A stretch of DNA of 64,000 nt from Rotaria sordida (taxonomy: Eukaryota; Rotifera; Eurotatoria; Philodinida; Philodinidae): assembly GCA_905250125.1 (NCBI GenBank), contig CAJNOL010000310.1:62001-126000 (forward strand). The letters run 5' to 3'. Every line of letters begins with the position of its first letter. Position 1 is the stretch's first letter. Below the pieces are notes generated by a model. That model ran no database searches. It saw only the letters and a list, made by a program, of their open reading frames with translations, and was not told where the DNA came from. This document shows positions 1 to 21,764 of this stretch, in pieces. The translations under genes were made by a program, and so were the position numbers.

Positions 1-11093
<11,093 letters not shown>

Positions 11094-11095
11094 AA

Positions 11096-11359
11096 ACAAA
11101 AGACAATTTTTGATTAAATAAATAAAAATTTTGTTTTTTCTTTGTAATATTTAACATTCAATAAATATTATTTATCTCATACTGAAGTTTTTGATTTTTA
11201 TTGAAAGTAGACAAATAAAGCGGAAGAAAAATTTGATGTTGATGTAATTGCGTAAAAGAAAAGAAATTACATTATATAAAAGGTTATGTTATATACGCTT
11301 TGGAGAAGAAATTTCTTACTAATTTATTTTTTAAGTAGACAATAATTATTATGTTTTAG
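11096..11359 (+). promoter_or_regulatory. Ferlin 3' flank and putative trans-splice acceptor of the next gene
   Basis: This 264-bp gap contains AATAAA-type polyadenylation hexamers soon after the ferlin stop (around 11117-11126 and 11160). It ends in ATTATGTTTTAG directly followed by the ATG at 11360. An acceptor-like sequence touching a start codon leaves no room for a 5' leader unless a spliced leader supplies it. Confidence 0.5.
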
Positions 11360-13260
11360 ATGGATTCTTCTGATGAATTTCTCTCATTTTTAAATGATCC
11401 TAATTATCTTGCAAATCTTCTTAAAGAAAAATCAAATTTAATAATAGACGATTCGATATATTTTCATATTGCAAATTATTTTCTTGGTCAAAAAATATCT
11501 GTTGAAGGACTTTCTGTTCAACGAAATTTATATGGTAGACAACGATCATCATTATTAAATCAATGTGAAATTGATTTATTAATATTAAATATAAAAGAAT
11601 GTCTTAATTCAAATTCTAAAGAATTAACTAAAATATTTCTTCAATATTTACATAATATAAATCGTTTATTACCAAATAATTTTCGTGATATTGCTTATTT
11701 ATGTGCATTAATTCTTTTACCATATAATAATAAAAATGTTATTGCATGTATTCTATGTGCATATCTTGAAATGAATACTTTAAATAATTTACGATATGAT
11801 TTAATTATTAATGATTTATATAAAAATGAAGATGAACAAGAAGATAATCCATGGATTGATAAATTAACAAAATTAATTATTGAAAATGATAATCAATGGT
11901 TAAGAAAATTTTATTTAGAAAAAATCTATACAAAAGAATTTTTACATGCTATTGATATACATGATAAAGAGAATATTTTTAATATTGAACCAATTAAACA
12001 AAATTCAGAAGATTTATCTTCAACAATAATTGAAAAAATCGAGTGAGTATATGAATCGATCATTCAAAATAAAGATTACACAGATGATTGAAAGAAAATA
12101 TAATCTATAGTTATAGCTATAGTAAAAAGAAAGAAGAGATCTATTTTATATGATTTATCAATTATCGAACAAGAAGTAAAATACGAATGTTCATATGAAA
12201 TGAATATCTATTATGTTCAGCATAGTTTTATTTCCTGTCGAGTTAAATTTTACCTAAAATGTTATTAGGATTAAGTAGAATTACATTAAGAAATATTTAA
12301 AAAATGTAATAATTGCAAAATCATTCTGATTATGAATAGAGAATGATTAGTGCATGATTAAGATTCAATTGTGTTTCTTGTGAACGTGGATATGTGAATC
12401 TTATTCTCTCCTGCACTACATCCATTCGCACCCTTCCTGGTTTGTCTTTTGTTGTGGCAAAAAAAAAGAGATTAACTGATTTATCGAGAACTTTTTGTTT
12501 TTTAGTTGTCTTTCATTTGTTCTTTTTCTAATAAATAAATTTGATTCAATTTAAATTGATCATCTTTTTCTATCAAGAATAATAAACATTTTTATCAAAC
12601 TTTGATAATCTTTTTATTTATTTTTTTAGTTTAAATCAAGTATCAACTTTAGATGATTTACACTCAAAATTATCATTCTATGTAATAAATTATTATCCTA
12701 ATAATTCAATAAATGAATTATCTTTATTTAATTTACTTTCATCATCAAATAATTATCCAAATGATCTTCATATATTATTTTCTTGTTCATTAATATCAAT
12801 TATAAATCGAAATAATTATTCTATATTAAGTCTACGTTTATTTCGTCGTTTAATTCTTTTAATAAATAATTATTATATAAATCAACAAGATTTATTTGAT
12901 GATAATCGTTATCGTTTAATAATTGTTTTTCTTGTTTCAAAATTAATTTGTGAAGTTCATCGACGTCGTTCAATATCTGAACATGAATGGTATCGTTTAT
13001 ATATTGATATACCAAAAGAATATCCATTACCAACATTTGATTTATTTGCTGATCTTATTTGTTTATTAGCAACATTATGTTATAATCATATTGATTGTCA
13101 AAATCAAGTTCGACAAACATCTGGTACAATTGAATCAATTCTTTCAATGACACAAATTGATCTTAATCAACCAAAAGCTCAAGCATGTGTTTCTTGGTTA
13201 ATTAAATGTTTAACTGAAAATAATGAAGATAATAGAAATTATATTAAACAAATAAAATAA
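11360..13260 (+). CDS. ATXN10: Ataxin-10-like protein
   Basis: Ataxin-10 is a cytoplasmic armadillo/HEAT-type scaffold implicated in cytokinesis and neurite growth. Two exons (11360-12042 and 12630-13260) give 437 residues, close to the usual 475 or so. The C-terminal 65 residues resemble the ataxin-10 C-terminal domain: FADLICLLATLCYNHIDCQN, then a Gly-containing turn, then a helix and SWLIKCLTENNEDNRNYI. The family's PFIREWA-type stretch is replaced by NQPKAQACVSW. The rest is helical, Leu/Asn-rich and weakly conserved. The start is the first ATG and lies immediately after TTTTAG. The stop codon overlaps an AATAAA hexamer and is only 50 bp from MLH1. The identification rests mainly on the C-terminus; a generic ARM-repeat protein is the alternative. 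Confidence 0.6.
12043..12629 (+). other. 0.59-kb intron of the ataxin-10-like gene
   Basis: A GTGAGT...TTTAG intron splitting the gene in phase 2. No exon or repeat is recognised inside. It is the only intron in the gene and is much longer than most introns nearby. Confidence 0.7.
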
Positions 13261-13310
13261 AGAAAAAAGAATTTTATTTATTATTTGTTATTTGTTTTGT
13301 TTTGTTTTAG
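13251..13310 (+). promoter_or_regulatory. Polyadenylation hexamer plus putative spliced-leader acceptor upstream of MLH1
   Basis: AATAAA at 13251-13256 overlaps the end of the upstream coding region (stop 13258-13260). The 50-bp gap is T-rich and ends in TTTGTTTTAG, with the MLH1 ATG as the very next base. This is the layout of an operon junction resolved by trans-splicing: poly(A) signal, pyrimidine tract, AG, next gene. Confidence 0.6.
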
Positions 13311-16300
13311 ATGAATAGAAAAATTCAAAAACTTGATGAAACAGTTGTTAATCGTATAGCTGCTGGAGAAATTGTTGTAAGACCATGTGCAGCAATAAAA
13401 GAACTTGTAGAAAATAGTTTAGATGCTGGTGCACATACAATACAAATTCATGTTAAACAAGGAGGTTTAAAATCAATTGAAATTCGAGATGATGGATGTG
13501 GAATAAGTAAAATTGATTTACCACTTGTATGTCAACGTTTTGCAACATCAAAATTAAAAAATTTTGATGATTTATATCATTTAAATACATATGGTTTTCG
13601 TGGTGAAGCTTTAGCTTCATTAAGTTATGCTGGACATGTTAAAATTATTAGTAAAATACCTGAAAGTCCATGTGCTTATATTTGTGAATATGAAGATGAA
13701 AAAATTCGACCATCAACATCAATAAAACCTTGTGCAGGTTAGAAAATGTATTAAAAAACAAAAACAAAAAAAACTTTTTCTATATACTTTCTGATTAAGT
13801 CAATTTTGATTTATTTTCATTTAAAATCTTTAACTTCTAAATTTATTATTTAGAGTTACTTATAAAACCACTAAACTTTATGTTCACTTTATTGTAAATT
13901 TCGTTTTTTATGAGTTTGACATATTGAATCATAAATTATCCATTTTAAGATCAATATTGATGAACACAATTCATATTAAATAAGACAAAGAATCCTTTGA
14001 ACATATCAGATGGTATCATAAGATCTGTTCAAACAGTTACGAACGTGAAACTGAACTCTTCGAAAAATTTTATTCTGTTTTATGAAAAATATTTTAGTAA
14101 TAGAACAAAACTGTTCGGATAGCTCAGTTTCAGGAATTATTTGAACAGTTCGTGTAGTGTGAAGAAATAAATCAAAGCTAAATAATATCTTTTAATTATA
14201 CAAATGAGGATAGAAATAGAAGAATATTCAAGTGAAAAATAATTAAATCATAAATAAATTCGTTTTTTTTTCTTAACTAGGTACAAATGGTACATTAATC
14301 ATAATTGAAGATCTTTTCTATAATAATCCAATACGTTTAAAAATGATGAAATCCGCTTCTGAAGAATATACAAAAATGGTTGATTGTGTAATGAAAATGG
14401 CATTACGTAATACACATGTTTCTTTTTCACTTAAACGTGATACACAAATTGAATCTGATGTTCATACAAATGGAAAAGAAACAACAACTATTTTACAAAA
14501 TATGAAAATGTTATATGGAGCTGATATGACTAAAGATATGTATGAAACAATAATTAATACTGATGATACACCTTATAAATTTCAATGTAAAGCTTATTTT
14601 ACTGGAACACAATATTCTGTTAGTTTGGATGGTTTTTTTTTTTTTATTTTTCTTTAAAATAAAAGAAATCAAATTGAAAATAAATATTATTTTTATCTTC
14701 TTTTTAGTGTTCATCAAAAACTTCTTCAAATTCTATGACATTCATACTTTTTATAAATGGACGTTTAGTTGATTGTCAACCATTAAAAAAATCAATTCAA
14801 CAAATGTATGCTGTTTTAGTTAATAAACAAACATCACCATTTGTATATATTGATTTAATAATGGATCCAACAACATTAGATGTTAATATACATCCAAGTA
14901 AAAATGAAGTCAGATTTTTACATGCTGATCCAATTATTGTTACTATTGTACAAGCTATTGAACGTATTATTGTCGAAAAATCAGCAAAACAAACAACAAC
15001 TACAACACAATTGACATTTCATATGGTTTGTTTATTTTTTTGTTAGTCAAGATACTTGTTATAGCCTATAATCAAATATGTTCATGATAATATTCTGTAA
15101 TATTGAATTCGTATAAAAAAAAATCGAATTTATGTCGTACACTCGATTAAAATAGCAGCCAGTAATGATTGTTAGCTGATGCAGTCTTGAATTGTCAAGA
15201 AATTTCCATACATCTATAAACGAGAAATCTAATATTTATTATTTACTATTGTTGCATATATTCATCATGTTCTTTTTTTTTAATTAATCATATTCAATAA
15301 AATTGAATTGTTCCATAAGTATAGAATATAGTACTGTACGGATACAATTTTTCGTACCATACTGTGACACATTATTGGTAGTTTAACAGAATGCCCAATC
15401 AAATATATGTTAAAAAAGAAGTTCATGTCTCCACAAGCTGTTACTTTTCATACCTGTGTTCGACTCGTGGATTGCAGTACTCTAGTATAGAATTGAATAC
15501 TTTATCTAAAATGATTCAGACAATAAAAGTTTTTCGAAAAATGTATTGATTCTATGTAGATATGTATAGTTTCAAAATTGAAAAATATGATCTAAATAAG
15601 ATTGTATTTTTTTTTTGTCAGACACCAACTTCAATGGCTTTAGTACCTCCAACTCCAAAAAATTCTGTTGAAACAGATACTACATCAAAAAAGATATCAT
15701 CTGATACAACAAATTCAACAATAAAAAAAGTAAATGTAAATATTGATCCATCTCGTACTGTTCGTACATCTAGTCGTGATCAAAAACTTGATAAACATCG
15801 TTATCATAATAATTCAATATCAATTCCAAAGAAATCAACAATTTCTTCAACAACAATATCACCATTAGCTTCAATTGTTTTTCCACGTAATATTAAATTA
15901 ACATCAATTGAAATATTACGTCAATCAATAAATGATGAATGTGATATAGATTTATTAAATATAATACGTAATTTTGTTTATGTTGGAACAATTGATGGAC
16001 AATCATCACTTATTCAACATGATACACAATTATATTTAGTTCATACAAGACATTTATCACAAGAATTATTTTATCAATTATGTATTTATCATTTTGGTAA
16101 TATGGGAACTATTCGATTTGAACATGAATCACCTTCAGTTGAAGTTATTTAAATTAATATCTTTTTTTTTATTGAAAAAAAAAATATTTTGTTTTTGTTT
16201 TCTTAGGAACTTATTCGTCTTGAAACAGATGATGAAGAAATAATTGAATATGTAGTTGATCTTTTAAAAGAACGTCGTGAAATGCTTGAAGATTATTTTT

Positions 16301-16662
16301 CATTTCGTATATCATCAACAGATCCAATACGTTTAGAAACTCTTCCTATTTTACTTGATACATATGTACCTAATTTTGATTATTTACCACAATATATTCT
16401 TCGTTTATCTAAAGAAATTAATTGGACAGATGAACGTGAATGTTTTCGTACATTTGCTGATGAAATATCAAAATTTTATTCTTATAGAATGCATATTTAT
16501 TCAAAAGAAGATGGAGATACAGAAGAAAAACAACATTGGGCTATTGAACATTTACTTTATCATGCATTTAAAACAATGCTTGTTCCATCAAAACATTTAC
16601 GACAAGCGTTTATTAAATTAACTGAAGTACAACAATTATATAAAGTGTTTGAACGATGTTAA
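13311..16662 (+). CDS. MLH1: DNA mismatch repair protein MLH1
   Basis: MLH1 is the shared subunit of eukaryotic MutL heterodimers; it acts in the nucleus in mismatch repair and meiotic crossover. Five exons (13311-13737, 14281-14618, 14708-15025, 15622-16143, 16207-16662) give 686 residues, near the family's 700-760. The N-terminal GHKL ATPase shows RIAAGEIVVRP, ELVENSLDAGA (catalytic Glu, Mg-binding Asn), DDGCGI, GFRGEALASLSY and GTNGTLIIIEDLFYNNPIRL. The transducer domain follows (FILFINGRLVDC and DVNIHPSKNEVRFL). Exon 4 carries the Ser/Thr-rich linker and the start of the C-terminal dimerisation domain. The protein ends with YKVFERC, the invariant MLH1 terminus that contributes to the PMS2/MutL-alpha endonuclease site. 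No frameshift is seen. It sits 50 bp behind the ataxin-10-like gene. Confidence 0.97.
14025..14148. repeat. Imperfect inverted repeat in MLH1 intron 1
   Basis: Arms at about 14025-14085 and 14101-14148 pair imperfectly: CTGTTCAAACAG..., GTGAAACTGAACT and TCGAA on the left against CTGTTCAAATAATTCC, CTGAAACTGAGCT and TCCGAA on the complementary right. The arms read inward from CTGTTCAAA ends, as in a short hairpin transposon relic. The intron (13738-14280, 543 bp) is long for this gene; nothing else is recognised in it. Confidence 0.6.
15026..15621 (+). other. 0.6-kb MLH1 intron 3
   Basis: GT-AG intron between the transducer-domain exon and the linker exon. Around 15325-15365 there is a weakly inverted pair (TACTGTACGG and CGTACCATACTG) that may mark an old insertion. 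There is no coding content. Confidence 0.5.
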
Positions 16663-17199
16663 TAGGATACTTTTTTTTTTTTTATTTTCGATATGAACAA
16701 AAGAATGAGACAAAAAAAACACCAGTTTGAATAATTGTCATTTGATATGTTGATGTACTATTAAATATTATTTTTGTTATTAAAAACTTTTATTTTATGC
16801 CAGATTTCAATAGAAAAAGAATAAAAATTTCGAAAGAATCAAATGACAATAGGATTTAATGTATATTTTAGTAGTGTTCAGAGTAAACATAACTATTTGA
16901 TTGACTAAAAATTAATGATTAAAGACAATCGAATCGATGTATAAAATTATTGATTGTTTCGAATTAAATATAAATTAAAATTAAAAAAAAAATAATATTT
17001 TATAAAATGAATAGAATTTTAAATTGATTCTTTCAATAATTTCCTTACTGTTGAAACAATGAGTTAACGATATCGTCGACCAATGCAATTCAAATCAAGT
17101 AGTCTTGATAACATATAAGTATACGTGATATTCTTGACATTTTTTTCTTTATCAAAGAATAAGCTGTTCGATGTTAGATTACAATAATAAGTTAAAAAA
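16663..17199 (+). other. Intergenic gap between MLH1 and ABCG gene
   Basis: 537 bp, AT-rich. It holds likely MLH1 3'-end signals (AATAAA near 16819) and the ABCG upstream region; GATGTTAG about 30 bp before the ABCG ATG could be a splice acceptor for a leader. No further gene is seen. Confidence 0.5.
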
Positions 17200-19618
17200 A
17201 TGACAACGTTGATAGTAGCAAATGATGAAAAAGAAGATATTATCTTTCCTTTACTTAAAACAACAACACCTGTTTATAATGATAGTATTATTCTTGAATC
17301 TACACTAATAGATTCAAATAATTATCAACAAAATGATTTAATTGACAATAATAAAGAAAAAGAAAAATCAATTGAAATATCATTTAATACAAATGAATTT
17401 GAATTAATAACAATTTCATTTTATAATATTAATTATATTATTGGTAATAATAGAATTATAAATAAATTATCTACTCGATTTCAAACAAAAACATTTCAAT
17501 TTTGGAAACCAATACCAAGTAAACAAATTCTTACTAATGTTTCAGGAATTTTTACTCCTGGAATGAATGCTATATTAGGTATGATACAGTTTTTTTATTT
17601 TTATTAAGTTTATGTTTACAAACGAATCGATTAGATTCTGAATAAAATTTTTCTATATATTCAATGATAGGACCGACAGGTTGTGGAAAATCAACTCTAC
17701 TTGATATTCTTGCAGATCGAAAGGATAGTCATGGATTATCAGGAAATGTTCTTGTATCAGGACAACCTCGTCCTTCTTATTTTAAATATATTATTGGTTA
17801 TGTTATACAAGATGGTAGGAATTCTTTATATTCTTATTATTTTTTGTCTTTCTTTTATTATTAAAGATATCCTCAGTGGAACATTAACTGTTCGAGAAAA
17901 TCTTCTTTTTTCTGCAAATATTCGTTTACCACGTTCAATAAAAATGAATAAACGAATTGAACGTGTCAATCAAATTATTCGTGATTTAGATCTTGAATCA
18001 TGTGCTGATACTCTTATTGGAACTGATTTTGTAAGAGGTATATCAGGTGGAGAGAAAAAGAGAACAAGTATCGGAATGGAATTAGTTCTTTCACCTAATC
18101 TTCTTTTCTTAGATGAACCAACTACAGGTAAATGATTTGATTTATTTCATACTTTGACTTTTTCTTTTTTTTTTTTTGTATTATTTTTAAATAGGACTTG
18201 ATGCATGTACAGCACAAAATGTAATGAGTTGTTTACATAAATTATCAAGACAAGGAAGTAAGTTATATAAAAATATTTGTATGAATTAGAAAATCTTTTT
18301 TGTTTTTGTTAAGGAACAATTATTTTTTCAATTCATCAACCTCGTTATTCTATATTTAAATTATTTGATCGAGTTCTTTTTCTTTTCGCTGGTCATAATA
18401 TTTATTTAGGTCCATCTATTGATGTTTTATCTTATTTTGCTTCACATGGTTATAATTGTGAAGAACATAATAATCCAGCAGATTTTGTTCTTGATCTACT
18501 TATTGAATCAAATAATACTTGTTCAACAAAACTTCAAACAGCTTATCTTCATTCAAATATGCATTTAAATATTTGTCAAATAATAAGAAATGATATGAAT
18601 AAAAATGAAAATAAAGATAATTCTTTATTAAAATATAATACATTTCGAACATATTCACATGAATTTTATTATGTTGCACAACGAACATTATGCAATGTTT
18701 TACGAAATCCATCATTATTTGCATCACAAATAATAAGTGTTATTATATATGGTTTATTTACAGGTTTAATATTTAATAAATTAGAAACAACAGTTGAAAT
18801 AGGTGCATATAATCGTTTTGGTGCAATTTTTTTTATTATTTCTTGTCAAGTACTTGGTGCAGTTAATGCATTAGAACCATTAATCAAAGAACGAGCACTT
18901 TTTATTCATGTAAAAAAAAAAATTTTTTTTGTTTTTTTAATACTTTAATCAAAATAATAATTCTAGGAAAATGTTAGTGGTTATTATCGAATATCAAGTT
19001 TTTATCTTGCAAAATTAATTATTGATCTTCCATTAGTACATATTATTCCTTCTATTATTTATATAATAATTACTTTTTTCTTAACGGGTCTTCGTCAATC
19101 AATTGAAAATTTTATTATTTTTTTTATAACAAATCTTATGGCAAAAATATTTGGTTCATCAATGTGTTATTTTATTGCTGCTAGTACTTCAACATTTGGT
19201 TAAATTTTATTATTTTAATAAAGATATTTTTTAGTATTTTATTTGTTTTTTTTTTTGAATATTTTTAGGTATTGCTCTTGTTATGGTTATATGTTGTTAT
19301 GTAACAATGATGCTTTTTAGTGGATTTCTTATTAATATAGCAAGTATTGTTAATTTTCTTCGATGGATTCAATGGATAAGTGTTTTTCGTTATGCATCAA
19401 ATGTATTAGCAATAAATGAATTTCGAAATTTAACATTATGTTCACCATTTGATATAGATGTATGTTCAATGAAAGGTGAAGATATTTTATCACATCGTCA
19501 TATATCATATGCAACAAATTGGGATATATGGAAAAATATTTTAGCTTTATTATTAATATCTCTAATATTTTTTATTATGGCTTATATTCAATTGTTACGT
19601 ATTAAAAAATTTAAATAG
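17200..19618 (+). CDS. ABC transporter G family half-transporter (ABCG2/White type)
   Basis: ABCG half-transporters dimerise in membranes and export lipids, sterols, pigments precursors or drugs at the cost of ATP. Seven exons (17200-17578, 17671-17814, 17867-18127, 18195-18257, 18314-18909, 18967-19198, 19269-19618) give 674 residues, the expected size. The nucleotide-binding domain comes first: Walker A GPTGCGKST (split by intron 1), Q-loop VIQDD, signature RGISGGEKKRTSIGMEL, Walker B LLFLDEPTTGLDA and switch region SIHQPRYSIF. Six hydrophobic segments follow (from SLFASQIISVIIYGLF to the end), with an extracellular Cys-containing loop before the last helix (LTLCSPFDIDVCSMKG), as in ABCG2. 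The first 120 residues are polar and unconserved. The substrate cannot be told from sequence. Confidence 0.95.
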
Positions 19619-21332
19619 TACCATTCAATAATTTGTTTTTTTTATTTTTCTTCAATTCGTATATGATTTTTTGTTTTTGGAATTCATTCTAAGATGTTTC
19701 TTGATCGAAATGAAAGAAAAAAACAAAACATGTTTTACTAAAATAGATGTATGATGATAATTTTTTATTTTAAAAAAAAAAAGAAATGAAAATCAGACGT
19801 GCCAAAAATTCGAATAAATACAACATCAATAGTTGTCTGATAAGCTTAGGCTATTTATTTAAGATTGTTATAGTTTTTGTTCGATAAAACTTCATCTATA
19901 AACGTTCTTTAATATTATCGATTCTCATTTTTTTCAATGAAAATGAAGATCGTTTCATTTAAAAAAAAAACATTCTCTTTGTTGTTATTATGTCCCAACA
20001 TTTGTAATAGAATTTTATCAACAAGAAAAAAGCGCAAAATTCTGTACTTCAAGAGTATGTGTCAAAACCTATTCTCTACAACTTTTTATTTATTTCAATT
20101 CTACTATCAACATATGTCATGAGTATATTAGTTCGAATTCATTTTAATATAAGTCTAAATCATTTGAACTTCTTGAAATCTATCCAGATTTATTTTTTTG
20201 TTGAAAATTTCGAGATATCCTTTATAAATACTATCATATGTTTATCTTCAGATAATGTTTTTTGACTGTTGTACTTTAGTGTCATAAAATGAAAATGATT
20301 AAGCGATAGATAATGAAATGTAGAAAATTTAATAAGAAATATCTGCTGTGAATATTAATTTTCATTTATTAAAGAGAATAAAAGTATAGATAATATTCCT
20401 CGTAAAATAAATACTTAGACATTATGTAAAATGTCGAATAATATTTTGAATAAATAAAAATTATTAATATTGAATCAAGAGAAAATCGATACAATTCTTA
20501 AACAGTTTCAAAAAAAAACGTCTCGAAAACTTTGGATACAATGCTAAATCGTCTTTTTTAAATCTATGCTGTGCCCAAAGTAGTACTTAACGGTCGTACA
20601 TGGATTGAAGAACGTCAATATTTGAATGCAAAAAATATATTTGTCCTGTCTGTATGTCTAAACTATTGTGTTCTTGATTTAAATAAGCATTAATCTTTGG
20701 AGAACGTCCAGTGGACCTTAATGGAAATTCTATTGTATATAAATCTCGTGTGAAACAATAAGAAAATGATGAATTCTATCAATATGATTAATAAAAATTA
20801 TAAAACTATTGCAATTGTCTTTTTCAATGAACTTTAATAAATCTGAAAAAGTAAATGTTGAAAATCATTTGCGAAAGAACCTACCAATAATAGTATTCTG
20901 GTAAATTTTAAATGTATTGTCATATTAATAAACAAAAAAAAACAAAATACTCATGAAATCATTTAGTAAATGGATATTTTCCAACAAATGTGTATTTATT
21001 AGAATTCTTATACTTTCTAAGGAAAACATGTAGGTGAATACTTGACAGAATGAGAAGTTTACAATAGAGAACAGAACAACAACATTTTTTTTTTCTTAAA
21101 CAACAAGTCAAAGTTCTTTATTCTGCTTTATTTTTCAACATAAGACGCACATCGAAAAGTGTCACCCTGTACGAAGAAAAGAAAACAAATTCTTGTTGAT
21201 ATTCTTATCATTTTACTTTAAAGATAGTTAACATTAACTGGATTATTACTACGTAGAATTATTCTAAGATTAGTAATTGTGAAGAATTTCCAAAAAAACA
21301 AAATCATCATCTGAGGTGATTCAACTATATCT
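19619..21332. other. Intergenic, 1.7 kb, no gene recognised
   Basis: AT-rich DNA with homopolymer A/T runs. Short frames around 19937-20265 have no coding character (runs of Phe, Leu, Ile, Ser from T-rich sequence). No terminal repeats were found. Confidence 0.5.
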
Positions 21333-21764
21333 ATGGCAAATCAAAGTGAAATTACACTTGCTTGGCTCGATGCAAACATAGACAATGAAGAAAATAAAAT
21401 AACCTACAATAAACTATGTGAAGAGTTTGGCGATTGTATGCAATTTTTGAATCAATCTGATTTTAGCAGATTTCGTGGACGTATCATGCATAGTTCAAGA
21501 CGACTTATTCTCATTGTTAGTGGAAAAATAGGTGAAAATCTAGTACCTGATATACACGAAAAGTCAAATATTTTATCGATCTATGTTTATTGTTCATGGA
21601 AAGAAAAGCATGAAGAATGGTCTCAAGGATATTCGAAAGTAGGATATCATTTAGAATATTTTTCTTTTCTTAGATTAACATTGTTAATATAGGTCAAGGT
21701 TGTTACTAAAGTAGATGATCTTATTTCTAATATTAAATCAGATTATAATTCTTATGGAAATTAA
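21333..21764 (+). CDS. Stand-alone N-terminal domain of the bdelloid ADP-ribosyltransferase/TPR protein family
   Basis: Two exons (21333-21638 and 21693-21764) give 125 residues. The sequence has the pattern I associate with the N-terminal domain of numerous bdelloid proteins that continue into an ADP-ribosyltransferase fold and tetratricopeptide repeats: a WLDANID-type strand, a central LILIVSGKIGENLVPDIH block, SIYVYC, then WSQGYSKVKVVTKVDDLI. Here the protein stops at SDYNSYGN directly after this domain; no transferase or repeat exons are visible in the next 4 kb. The central alternating strands and Gly turn suggest a small alpha/beta fold. The domain's function is unknown to me. It may be a functional single-domain gene or the remaining 5' end of a degraded larger gene; both exons are intact and the splice sites are good. 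Confidence 0.65.
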
